Positions 21,290 to 31,703 of a stretch of 64,000 bases of DNA are shown here, one piece after another. This stretch comes from Selaginella tamariscina. Its lineage: Eukaryota; Streptophyta; Lycopodiopsida; Selaginellales; Selaginellaceae. The position numbers and the translations under genes are program-made. Position 1 is the first letter of the stretch. Each line of letters starts with the position of its first letter. Where the stretch lies: the NCBI GenBank assembly GCA_003024785.1, contig PUQB01000156.1, forward strand, positions 62,001 to 126,000. Direction: 5' to 3'. Under the pieces are notes generated by a model. The model was not told the DNA's origin. It ran no database searches and saw nothing but the letters and a program-made list of their open reading frames with translations.

Positions 21290-22137
21290 CAATGGCCGTG
21301 TGTATCTTCCTCGTGTGGACCATTTGATCAACCAGGTACTATATTTCCATCATGATCACCCGGAGGTTGGTCATTTTGGGGGGAGGAAAATGTATGAGTT
21401 GATCAAGAGGTTCTATTGGAGGAATATGAAAGCTAATATCATAGAGTACTACAGACTTGTGACAAGTGTCAACAAGTAAAGGTGCCCAAGGAGAAAACCA
21501 GTGGGCTATTAGTACCATTGCCTATTCTAGACAGGATGGGGCAGTATCTCTATGGACTTTGTCACCCATTTGCCAAGGACACAGTGGCATTGGAATGAGT
21601 CCATATATGCTATGTTTGGACGGCATTCCAAGACAGCTTTTGAGCTGGTTTAGCAAGTAAGAAAGCTCAAGGCAACATGGATGAGGAAGCTAAAGATCTG
21701 AGTGTTGAGCTTGAAACATTCAGAGTTTGTGCAAGAAGAACTTACAAGTAGCTCAAGCCGAGCTATCAAGTTTGTTAATGAGCACAGAAGCTTCCAAGAG
21801 TTCCAGGTGGGAGATTATGTATATCTCTGAGTGGTATTTGCCACACATGTAAGGCGGAACACTATTGTGGCCTTACGGAAGGGACAAATGATAAGTTGTC
21901 TCCTAGGTACTCAGGTCCTTATGAGATTCTGGAGCGTATCGATAAGGTGACATATCGACTACGGCTGCCAGAAGGAGTGAGGGTGCACCCAGTGTTTCAT
22001 GTTAGCCAGTTAAAGAGAGTACTCACAAGGAACGAGTCCCGGGTAGATTCTTTGTGGATGTACAAGGCTAATGATACAGGACCAGTTGAGTAAGTTATAC
22101 TGCCCTTGAGGACAAGGACTTGCTAATGGGGGAGGAT
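21290..22137 (+). pseudogene. E1 integrase remnants without catalytic core, and polypurine tract
   Basis: The zinc-binding start is readable (HHDHPEVGHFGGRKMYELIK, about 21350). At about 21550-21600, MDFVTH-type text (first catalytic Asp) runs straight into the GIGMSPY motif that normally lies after the catalytic Glu, so most of the core is deleted. The C-terminal domain is clear at 21896-22093 ([31 protein letters not shown]), a chromovirus-like GPY/F module; no chromodomain is seen. GGGGGAGGAT at 22128-22137 is the polypurine tract. Confidence 0.88.
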
Positions 22138-22346
22138 TGTTACGACCCATATAACGAATCAAAGAATATTCCCCAGAAAGGTATAAGCTAGAATATTCCT
22201 AAAGAGCTATACCTAGATCTAAGAGAATTAAGGGCACCAATATTGGAAGCCTTTTGGAGAGCAACATGTGGAGACTAGAGACAGCTCGGGGGAGGTCGGG
22301 TGGTTTTGTGAGGGTCTCTAGTTTGTGTACTTAGTGGTGCCTAACA
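22138..22346 (+). repeat. E1 3' LTR, 209 bp
   Basis: Starts TGTTACGACCC and ends GTGGTGCCTAACA, matching the 5' LTR with several substitutions and small indels. Confidence 0.95.
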
Positions 22347-22739
22347 TGCACAAACACATATGTGTGTGTATGTCTTTATATATATATTTATATTGCAACC
22401 TTCTATTCTTCCCACTAGAAATCCCAATCATAAACCTCACTTAAATACTATAGTAACCTCACCACCACTATATCCTTTATAAACTATAGGTTTGGGGTTA
22501 TAGTTTAATTTAAAGATAGTTTTGAAGTGATGTTTATGATTACATGTAGTTCACGAGTGTAGTATGTTTGATGTAGTTCATATTGGCACTAGGACTATGG
22601 TATCAAAGTGAGTTTTTAATGATAATCTGGTTTTTTGTATGAAACATTTCACATAAGATTATGACAATGACTATGACCATAACATGCATGTATAGTCTTA
22701 TGCTACAACATATCTAACTAATCTTCCTTCTTTAACGAC

Positions 22740-23857
22740 TTCCACATCAAATTTTTGTGAATGACAGTCCATCTTTTAGTGCTTTCCTTTTTATAATCTT
22801 CAATATATGTTTTCTATCCACGTGTTGCTTTCCAAAATGATTGTCTTGCTTCAACCATGTAAGAAGACATCTTTTAATTCTGGTATTGACATTACCAATC
22901 TTAGCAACCAAGTTTCCTTTTGTTCCCCAAATATCTCCACAAGTAATGGCCAATAAAGAAATCTTCTTGGATGCAAAATCCCAAGGAACCATCTAGGAAA
23001 ATTTGTGCATATAGTTTCTAGTGCGAGTTTGTAGCGTGGCCTTGCATTATCTCATAATGGTAGGACGCATATCTTTTCTTGAATCAGCATACTTGAATAA
23101 CCAATAAATTCTTGTGCCCCTTTTCTTTATTAGTGACAACAAGGGGTCGTCATATCGAAATGTTTGACCCTGTTACAAAATTGTAGGAACTCCAAAACTG
23201 TACGTTCAAACTGTACCAGGTTTAAGATGTTCTCCTTGATGATTGCCTCCTAGTCAATTATTTCTCGTTAGGTAACTTTGCCAATAAGGATTCCTTTTTC
23301 TACAAACAAATCTTCCCATAGTGTTCCAACTGATCTTGACCATAAACCAGCATCCTCTTCATTGGAGGAGTAGCAAATATACCCTATATAACTACTATAC
23401 AAAATTAGATTATAGTTATGAAGTAAAAACGTGACTACCTTTTTCTAGCTCTTCTGTTGAAGCATGTTGAATGCACTTTGAAAACTTACACTCCCAGCAT
23501 TGTTGGCTTGACAATCCATCTCACTCTTGAATTTAAAGCTAGTTATTCTGAGACAAAGTGGTCGTTCATAATTTTGCTAAATGTGATTTCAACTTGTTTG
23601 TTGTTTGTCTTTATCTTCCCTACATCTCCAAATAACTTTTCAAACTTGTAACACCAGCATCTGTCATGGGCCTATAACACATTAGTCATCAAGCACATGT
23701 ACTGCACCTAGTGCATGCTCCAAGGGTGACTGGAGTTGTTACCTTCATCCAAAGTAAATACCATAGTTTTAGAAGCTCCTTTGTGCTGGCAAGATATTCT
23801 TTAGACTAGCCTTTCCTCTTGCTCAAATCATAGAAACTCTTGCAAGATTTGAATGAT
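22740..23857 (-). pseudogene. Tnp2-like transposase, C-terminal part
   Basis: Minus-strand coding-like text continues here from 40527 once C1 is removed: the last codons before C1 (FVNNHELRII) run in phase into IQILQEFL. Further segments include RCWCYKFEKLFGDVGKIKTN (about 23600-23680), DAGLWSRSVGTLWEDLFVEK (about 23300-23360) and VPWDFASKKISLLAITCGDI (22930-22990). Stops and frame changes are frequent. The Tnp2 assignment rests on the parts at 40527-42404; this end alone is not diagnostic. Intron-like gaps may be present. ATGAT at 23853-23857 is the left target duplication of C1. Confidence 0.45.
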
Positions 23858-24614
23858 TGGTTAATGGTGGTTTGACCACCGTCAAACTGCCATGTGGGTC
23901 CAAATGACCAAGTGTGGAAGTACAAAAGGTACTGATGATGATGAGGGTTGTCAAGCGCGCTTACAGAGGCCTAGATCCGATTGTCCAGATCAACTACCAA
24001 GGTACTCAAGACAGCACGCGTGAGGGAGGCGCATAAATGCTACAGGGCAGGACTCTGTCACAAGGCGGCAGACCAATATGGGAGTGCCATCTGGACCTAG
24101 GGTCTAGCCCCTGTCGACCCACTATATAAGCAGGAAGGGTAGTAGTGGGTTGCTACAAGGGAAATTAAGTGGTGGTGCATCAATTAATCTTTAGTATCTC
24201 ATCTTCATTACTCACTTAATTATGTCTTTCTAGCTTGTCTTCTTCTTTGTATCTTGCTCCACCTTCTCTGGGGAAGGGGCCATCTTGTATTTGGACATGA
24301 AATATATATTATTATATATATAGATTCCTTCTATCTACCGCATTTCCCTATCCTTCTCCTCTTGCCCACTCCTGGTCCAACAATATCCTTCCAAGGAGGT
24401 AGCAACACTATGCTTAGGGGAACCCCTACTCACATGTACATGGGCCCTCGCGGTGTCCGGGTAGAGGCCATCACTGCACATTCCAACATCTCACGAGGTA
24501 AAGGCCGACTCACCAACATGGACCCCCAAGACTAGGCGTTGGCAACAACATCCTGGCAACTACCAAGGCTACATAAATCACCCCACATCTGGCCTACAGA
24601 GTCCCCGACGACCA
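23858..24614 (+). repeat. C1 5' LTR, 757 bp
   Basis: Starts TGGTTAATGGTGGTTTGACC and ends CCCCGACGACCA. Matches 39837-40526 and, more distantly, 53151-53881. The TATATAAG core promoter is at 24123-24130. The region after TATA, long and open in one frame, is also shared by all three LTRs. Confidence 0.88.
24123..24130 (+). promoter_or_regulatory. TATA box of C1 LTR
   Basis: CCACTATATAAGCAGG is conserved at the matching place in the other C-family LTRs (40120-40127 and 53472-53479) although their surroundings differ. This is good evidence that it is the core promoter. Confidence 0.75.
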
Positions 24615-24636
24615 TTTGTGGTGACTACAAAGGGAT
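24615..24636 (+). other. C1 primer-binding site (unassigned tRNA)
   Basis: TTTGTGGTGACTACAAAGGG follows the LTR directly. The same place in C3 reads TTTGTGGCAACCACATAGGG and in D TTTGGCGACCACGGAGGG. They look like one site type, but I cannot name the tRNA. Confidence 0.5.
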
Positions 24637-24651
24637 ATTAATTACACTTGG

Positions 24652-27250
24652 ATGGAGTTCATTGTAGCAAGTAGAGTGGCAGCCCGAAGGAGAGACTGGA
24701 GATCCAGGATTAACTTGTTTGAACAATCGGAGATCAGTGAGTACCAACTAAAGATCAGCGAGTACCAACTGGTTAGGAGGATGCATCGGGCTGGTCAAGA
24801 GAGGCTAATGGAGACCAGAGAGGTACGTTGAATGCCACAGTCGGGCCCGCCTTGCCTATCCGAGGGAATGATGCAAACACCACATGGCCAAACCTTGAGA
24901 AGAAGAAAACCCAGCATAGCACCATCAAAGTCGATCACAAGCTACAAATGATAAAGAAAGGTATGAAGAACCCTTAGCACGTCCTAACGGAATCCCAGGT
25001 GTAAGAATGTGCGGGAATGAGCAACACCTGGATAGGTGACCTCACCCAACAATGCCTACAATGAAAAGTGGGAGATGGCAGGATGATGGAAGCCCTCCAC
25101 CCTCTTGATGTAGGTGAAAGTGATGGTGATGAGCCCCACCCGGAGAGTTGAACCTGTGTGCCCCGAGGGAGGAGGCCTCATGCAAAAGAACCCCAGAGAG
25201 AGGGAAGGCATGTGCTAGAAGCAGAAATCTCAAGGCGGCGACATCAGTGCAGGGACAAGAGCTGAAGGTCCTGTGTGGCCAACGCTACGAGGGATGTAAG
25301 GTAGGAAACCCATGGCTGCCGTCACCTACCAAGGTAATGTGGGTGGACAGTGATTGCCCAAAAAGAGGGAGGAAGAGCCTCATCTGAAAGGCCCCTACAG
25401 GGAGGGGCACCAACCACTGACAAAGCAACCTCTGCACTAGGAGTTCAGCTAGTTGGATGATGTAGCAGGCTAGGGTGAGTACCATGATGACAGCCCAAGG
25501 CTCTAAAAGGTCGAGCTACACATGGGAAGACCACTCATGTGAAGGCGATTGGACATTGATGAACTAATAGACTGGGAAGAGATACTAGCAAGGGGGCCAC
25601 ACAGTGGTCACTTTGGGCAAGGGACGAGGGGATTCCATCCCAGGGCAAGGAAAATCTGCCTAAGCGAGCGAGACGTACCGACCACGCAAGGGGATTCTAC
25701 AAAGGCACGTAGAGCCGCAACCACCATGAGATGAGGGGTTACCATCTCAGGGCAAGGAGAATCCGCCTCGATAGCCATGATCGTTCTAACACCGTGAAGG
25801 GATTCCACAAGGTCGCACGGTTTGCCAAGCTACCGGCTAGACGAGGGGATACCGTCCAACCAAGATATGTCGCACCACCAGCCATCAGGTTGGTCCTATG
25901 AAGGGGGCTCCCAAGGGACAGTCGGGAGGAGCCCATCCTTGTCACCAACCCTCAATCAAAGGCGGGGGTGCAAAAGAGGAAAAAGGTACCATAGGATACT
26001 AGAACGTGGACTATAACACATTTGAGGAGGAGGGTCCAGATTGGAGCACCTCCCATGCTCAATGGGATGTCATGGGAATCGATCCGGTGACCTTACTAGC
26101 TCACGTGCTCAATCGGATGTAGGAGAGCACAGTGACACAGCCTTTACCTGCATTCCGAGGAGCGAGGGTGAAGATGCCGAACATGTACACAAGTTTGAGC
26201 AAGTGTGCGAGTTGAGAAGCATAAGCAACAACCACAAGAAGCTGAGTGCATGCGCATGCACTTTAGAAAAAAGCACACGCCTGGTGGATGCGATTCCATG
26301 TAGCAAACGAGGGAGCGCACTGGGAAACCGTGCGGAGGGTGTTTCTGGATACCTTCCAAGAGGAAAAGAGTGAGGAAGAGATAATTCATCAGCTAGCTAA
26401 CCTGAAGCAGAAAGTAGAGAATCAATCGACAATACACGATTTGCATGTTGGGGTACATCGCCTATTTAAGGGATTTCCCCATTGACCTGACCAAGAAGAT
26501 GTGGTATCGGAAGGGATTGCGGTCAGAGATCCGCTAGTGGATTGGGCTGGACAACGACCGATATTTAATAAGTTACTCTGGTACGTTAAACAAGCAAAAA
26601 AGTAGGAAGCCAAGAGATGTTAGGAGAAGAAGACGTAGGACAAATCAGATGCCGAGGGGCGAACGACACTACCATAGACAAGGAGAACCTCTCGGATGTC
26701 CCAAAGCCTACCAGAAAGAAGAGGTGGTCGAGAGCCAAAGAGCACATACAACCACAGGAAAAGGAGGCCCTTAGGGTGGCAGCACAGAAGGAGGACTTAA
26801 CCGCAACCCTGGCCCAATGGGATACACCACACGTGGGGATAAGTACTATTGGGTATGTAACATCTGTGGGTCCCACAACATGGACGAGTAATAGGCTACT
26901 GCAGCCAGCCGCATTATTGGTGAAATGGAAGGTAGAGGGGACATAGAGAGCCATAGGAGCTATGGGTGCAGAACGGACGGGAATGACCAACCTCATAGAA
27001 GGTCACGATCAAGAGATTGCATTTGAAGGTCTTGCTCTCAAGAGTGATAGTCCTACCGACCAAGGTACATCGACAGGGACAGGCTGCCGGAATGCCAGGA
27101 GATGACTTGCGCTCTATGTGGTGGCTAGCACACACTCTATTGGTGCTTATGGATATTGTTGATCAAACCCATGCTGGAAGCACAAGCACCTGGCACTGTG
27201 AGGTGGTGAATAGACAGACCTCCGCTAGCCCGACACCAACCTTGTGCTAC
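24652..27250 (+). pseudogene. C1 gag, broken
   Basis: Gag forms the particle that packages element RNA. The start MEFIVASRVAARRRDWRSRI (ATG at 24652) is basic and is shared with C3 (53919). A 24-bp duplication gives EISEYQL twice (about 24735-24775). The retrotransposon-gag core is at about 26160-26560 in shifting frames (HVHKFEQVCEL, NNHKKLSACACTLEK, VFLDTFQEEKSEEEIIHQL, then LTKKMWYRKGL). A single zinc-knuckle-like CNICGSHNMDE lies near 26860 and CALCGG near 27110. Many stops and frameshifts make it non-functional. Confidence 0.75.
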
Positions 27251-27633
27251 AGGCAACCTAGGTAATGGTGGTATTACCAGGACAGGACAACAGGAAGGAA
27301 ACGACACCTCATGCTAACTTAACAAAAGAAATGAGGCGTCTGCATGCTCACGAACCAGGGGAAAGGGGAGGCATCACGAGAAGGAACAAGTAGCAAAACC
27401 CTCGAGGTTGAGGTAGTGGGTGAGGAAGTGCACCGAAGTGCCAACCGCTCCAAGGCCAGCGGAGCCTAGCCAAAGCCAAGGATTGAGGGAATCACAAGGA
27501 TGCAGGAACACCCCGCAGTCAACATAGGGAGGCCAAGGCATCGATGGGACAAGGGGCGCCATTCGCTCCGGCTGCGTTATGTGGGTTCAACCATAGGGAT
27601 CAGCCAGGCCCTAACCAAGAGGCACAACGACTA

Positions 27634-27763
27634 CAATGGACTTCATGGATGACGTACCAACCATTTCGATTCAAATGGCGGGCCACACAATAGCAACATA
27701 ATCATAGATGAAGGGTTGACAATGAACATCATGTTAACAGAACTTTATTATGAGATGAGTATG
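27634..27763 (+). pseudogene. C1 aspartic protease, first part
   Basis: TMDFMDDVPTISIQMAGHTI is the strand before the protease active site. The active-site strand reads (M)DEGLTMNIMLTELYYEM, with the usual DGGS damaged. D inserted immediately after, at GTATG 27759-27763; the protease continues at 36781. Confidence 0.7.
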
Positions 27764-28289
27764 TGTTAAACAGGAAAATCGGAAATCCCACCTTTTCCTG
27801 TTTAACCGGGTTTCCTTTCTCCTAGCCTTTAGAAAGGCTACACACTTTCTTTCCTTCAACTCTCCACATTTACATATATTAAAACTCCTTCTCTCAAAGC
27901 CACAATGACTGGTCTCCGAAGTCAAGGGCAAGAACGGATTTTGGCTATTGCCTTGTTAGATCCATTCATTGAGAGTACACATTCATACACACAAGATCTT
28001 ATAATATGCACCTTTCATTACTAACATGAATACAAGAGACAAAGTGTAGAGAACCTCTATCTCCTGCTGGAACTTCAAATGGAGACCCTTCCTTCGTTGC
28101 CCTAACTCCCCTTAACTACTCTTCCTCTCGCCACGTCATCCTTTACCTTTTCCTTTTCCTTATTCACCTTTTCCTCTCGGTAAGGATTTTCCTTCTTCAC
28201 ACCTTTCCTTCCATGCTTACTACAGACCTTCCTACCCTTATTCTCTCTACAGTAGGATGTCCTATGCTCCTAATATTTTACCTTTAACA
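27764..28289 (-). repeat. D 3' LTR, 526 bp
   Basis: Reads TGTTAAACAGGAAAATCGG at its left end and CTTTAACA at its right end. It carries about 20 bp (ACACAAGATCTTATAATATG) absent from the other LTR. A short palindromic GGAAAATCGG/AACCGGGTTTCC block lies near the left end. Confidence 0.96.
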
Positions 28290-28304
28290 CTGCCCCCTCC
28301 TTAT
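28290..28304 (-). other. D polypurine tract
   Basis: On the minus strand AATAAGGAGGGGGCAG stands directly before the 3' LTR, the usual priming site for plus-strand DNA. Confidence 0.85.
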
Positions 28305-28320
28305 TCGTTGCTGTGTCCTC

Positions 28321-30470
28321 ACGGCAACACATCCTGCGCATCATCCTGATACTCCACCTCCTCCTGATCCTTATACTTCTGAAACTCCGCCTTTTCCTTG
28401 TCAAGCTCCTGCTGCACCATTGCTACCTGAAGGCGAAACGCCTGTCTCCTTCCTAAGCTGCTCGTTCTCCTCCTGAAGACGCTGGAACTCGTCCACCACC
28501 ACCGACAATATAGTGGCAGTCTGCTGGGTTTCATCTCTTGCTCGCACTAACCTCTGGAACAGTGTCATCGGCTCCTGTGATCACCGTGGGCTTAAGCTCC
28601 ACCACCGGCTTGGAGTCCTCTGCTTAACCGGTCGCTGAACGCCCTTACTCATCATTCCCTGAATGGCGGTCATTTTAGGTGCCATGACGCTCTCCACGGC
28701 CTGCACAATCAACCTCTGAATGTCTGCCCTATCCTTAACAGTGTATCCAGCGTTGACCAAATGATTGAATAGACTTGCCGCCATCTGAGTTGCGTCCTGC
28801 GCCTCATTCCCTCCTCCAACGACCTGTTCCACCATCTCAGACTGAAGCTGTGCCAGAACCTGTGCAAACTGAATCTGCGTGTCTGTAGTCTGCACCTCTT
28901 TCCGCGCAAATGCCTTCCTGCGCTTGAAGGAGATATCGCCTGCACATTACCCTCCTGCTGCTGCTGTCGCATATCCTCCTCATCCAAGCGGAAATCAGGG
29001 ACTGCCATGCCCTGTGATCCCCCACGATACACCCCTGCCATACATACCTCCGTGTGATCTTGGTGATGACTGGAATGGCGGTGGGTTGAATTGATGCCTC
29101 GGGAACTTCGATCCCCGCACCATCTCTTCCACTTCCTTTGCAATTTCTGCTACCCCATCATCGGTTACATCCGCCGTTGCCGGCGTAACCGTCGAAACTG
29201 GTGTATCGCATATGACTCGAACCCCTTCGTTTCCCTTCTTGCTCATCCGTCCGTTCATTCGTTACTGCCTCATCCTTATCGCATACCTTCGCTTCAAACG
29301 GATCCATCATTTCTAACGGAACTATCATCATAGGCTCCTCCTGCTTCTGAGATTCCGACTTAATCTCCTGCCTCGCTTTCGTCCTCCGCTCCTTATCCAC
29401 TTCATGCGACTCCTCTTCCTGCTGCACATCCTCAGGTTCTTCCTTTTCTCCTTGCTCCAATAATTCTTCATCTTCCTGCATCATACCCCCTGACTGTTCA
29501 TCCTCTTCTTCCTCCAAATCTACTACCAATCTCTGCTCCGGTCCTTCCTGCCCTCACTTCTGCTTTCCAGTCTTGCCTCCCGACCTTGTATTCCTCTTCA
29601 CCGTTGCTTGCTTCTCCACCTTCGGCTTCTTCTTCTGTGCATCTTTTCTCCCTGTTTCTCTTCCTCTCCTTGCAGGTCCCTTCTAATTCCTTCCCTTTAG
29701 CTTCAGATCCTTTCCGCTTCCCCTGCTTCTTCTGAAACAGCTCTGTCTCCTTCCTCAACTGTTTCATCCGAGCCACAATTTCCGGCCCTGCCGGCTCTCC
29801 ATGCAGGCGCACATAATCTGCAATGCCTGTACCCACGTAAACGCCATCATTAATGAAGGCTCTCCTTTCTTCTCCAATTCCTGCATGGCGCATAAGTGCT
29901 CTCTCAACCTCTTCATCAAATACCGAGCCACTCCCACCGGCCTTTGCCTTCAATCCATCATACAAGGACATCACTGGGTTTGACGCCGTGATGTGCGATG
30001 TTCGAAACTCAAAAGCATTGACAATGAAGTTCACTGCCAACTGCGTCTCCTCCACGAGATCGGAAAGCTTTAGACCTACCTTACTTATATACTGCTTCCC
30101 TCTTTCAAAAGTCTGTAAGGTGAGATCTATCTGCCTTAACTCTCCTTCTGATCTCGGCAACAGGAAAACCTTTTCAAGAAGCTTTTCTGTGAAAAGGAGT
30201 TTCCTCTCCTCAGAATACGCTACAAATCCTATCTCCGGCTTATCCACCTTTTCCATTAGCATAACTAGTGTGAAACACTGCTCATCATGCGGCTCTCCGT
30301 CCTTCAAGATCTGCGCATACTCCCACAATCCAAGTTCCCTCAACACCTTCTCCATTTCTAAGGAGAAATCCCACCTTGTATGTACCAGTTGTACCTGACC
30401 CAATCTCTCTCCATCAGGAGGATTAATCAACTCACGACAATTTCATAGACACACCTTTCTTTGCGACATC
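28321..30470 (-). pseudogene. D third ORF: conserved protein between integrase and 3' LTR
   Basis: About 2.1 kb in the same sense as pol; one frame stays open for 310 codons (30430-29498) and others continue it after frameshifts. Domains: an N-terminal globular part with GFVAYSEERKLLFTEKLLEK then VFLLPRSEGEL, and AFEFRTSHITASNPVMSLYD; a Lys/Glu-rich linker (29160-29600); a block QFAQVLAQLQSEM, AASLFNHLVNAGYTVKDR and RPVKQRTPS (28580-28895); a C-terminal coiled coil (LQVAMVQQELDKEKAEFQKY) ending DAQDVLP. All blocks recur in F (57900-60134). No signal peptide or membrane segment is visible, so it is not obviously envelope-like. The vhFxxxxhxxvFxLPxxGEL pattern recalls a motif of plant transposon-associated proteins; this is a weak resemblance. 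Function unknown. Confidence 0.8.
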
Positions 30471-31703
30471 TCTCTCTCGCTGCACACTCTGTAAAACCCT
30501 AGATCTACAGCCTCGTTCGTGTGCACTGACAGACAGGAATATGCTCCTCAAATCAATAAAAATAACATTTCCTGCAACGTTCTCCTGCGATATATACTTC
30601 CTTACCTTATTAGCATTCACCATTCCCTCGATTTCCTCTCCTTCCAACGTTTCTAACTGCATCACTTTCTTCCTTTACAAACTTAACCCGAAAAGGGCCA
30701 TTTTAAATCCTTTTGACTCATTTCTCCCACCTTACCTCTATACCACAGGACCAAGTCCCCTTCCTTTATCTCCTTTCCTCTTCTCTTCCTATCGAGCCAA
30801 GCCTTTCTTCTCCTTTGGATAGCCTGTATAGTCCATAAGGCGTACCTCCTTAACTCATCCAGCTTCTCCATTCTATTAAACGAGTTGCCATAGAGTCCTT
30901 CTCTCCTATATTATATTGTACCGCTATCCGCAAGGATGGCACAATAAACTCCATTGGGGTTATGGCCTCTAAGCCATAAGCGAGCTTAAAAGGTGTCATA
31001 CCAGTAGTCACTTTATAAGCTGTCCTATAGGCCCAGAGAACTTCTGGTAACCTTTCATCCCAATCCTTTCGATTATCCTGAACTACCTTCCTTAAACATT
31101 CTTAAGGACTTTATTTGTCGACTCAGCCTGCCCATTACCCTGTGGGTAATATGGTGTCGACTTCCTGTGTTTTATCACAAACTCCTTCATGAGCATTTCT
31201 ATCGTTTCATTCACGAAATGCTTTCCTCTATCACTCACAATTTCCTTCGGAATGCCATAACGTACTATTATAATATTGTATATGACCTTTGCTGTATTAT
31301 ATGCGTCGGCCCTTCTCATAGGCTCTGCCTCTACCCATTTCGTCATATAATCTGTTAAAACCAATATATATTGATTCCTTTTTGAGCTTATAGGATTAAT
31401 TGGTCCTATAAAATCCATTCCCCATTTCTGGAAAGGTTCTAGTGGGAGAACTGGATTATAAGGTTGTATTTGTTTCTTTGGAGGTAATTGTGCACGTTGG
31501 CATTTATCACATGCCTTACAATAGCTACCTACCTCCCTCCATAAAGTAGGCCACCATAATCCTGCCTGAAGGATTTTCCTTCCTGTTATTTCCTCTGCAA
31601 AATGGCCTCCTGCAAGGCCTGAATGAGCCTCTTTTACAACCTCCGGGACCTCTAAAGGGTCTACACATCTCCGTAACACCCCATCGGATCCCAATTTATA
31701 CAA
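30470..31703 (-). pseudogene. D integrase, broken near the C-terminus
   Basis: Zinc-binding part HSGLAGGHF ... CKACDKCQRAQ, catalytic core MDFIGPI (first Asp), SDRGKHFVN (second Asp), YYPQGNGQAESTNK (Glu). These are open from 31703 to 31092. After a frameshift at about 31095, ERLPEVLWAYRTAYK and a GPF-type C-terminal part (LKWPF, then QLETLEGEEIEG) follow to about 30540. All catalytic residues are present. The third ORF begins just after. Confidence 0.93.

Larger units (their letters stand above)
18550..22346 (+). mobile_element. E1: deletion-derivative Ty3/gypsy element, 3.8 kb
   Basis: Complete from LTR to LTR: 5' LTR 18550-18759, primer-binding site, protease, RT, RNase H, integrase remnants, polypurine tract, 3' LTR 22138-22346. 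Flanking 5-mers are TGCAT (18545-18549) and TGCAC (22347-22351), one mismatch. There is no room for gag: only about 240 bp separate primer site and protease. The integrase catalytic core is missing too. E2 (42410-45919) is a sister copy with the same losses. The LTRs differ at several sites, so the insertion is not recent. Confidence 0.93.

Noticed and set aside
28581-29258. Envelope protein in D
   Set aside because: The position fits, but no signal peptide or membrane segment is visible in the conserved blocks.
29853-30398. 181-codon open frame on the + strand
   Set aside because: Exactly antisense to the third ORF of D, Ser/Thr-rich, no domain; a shadow frame.
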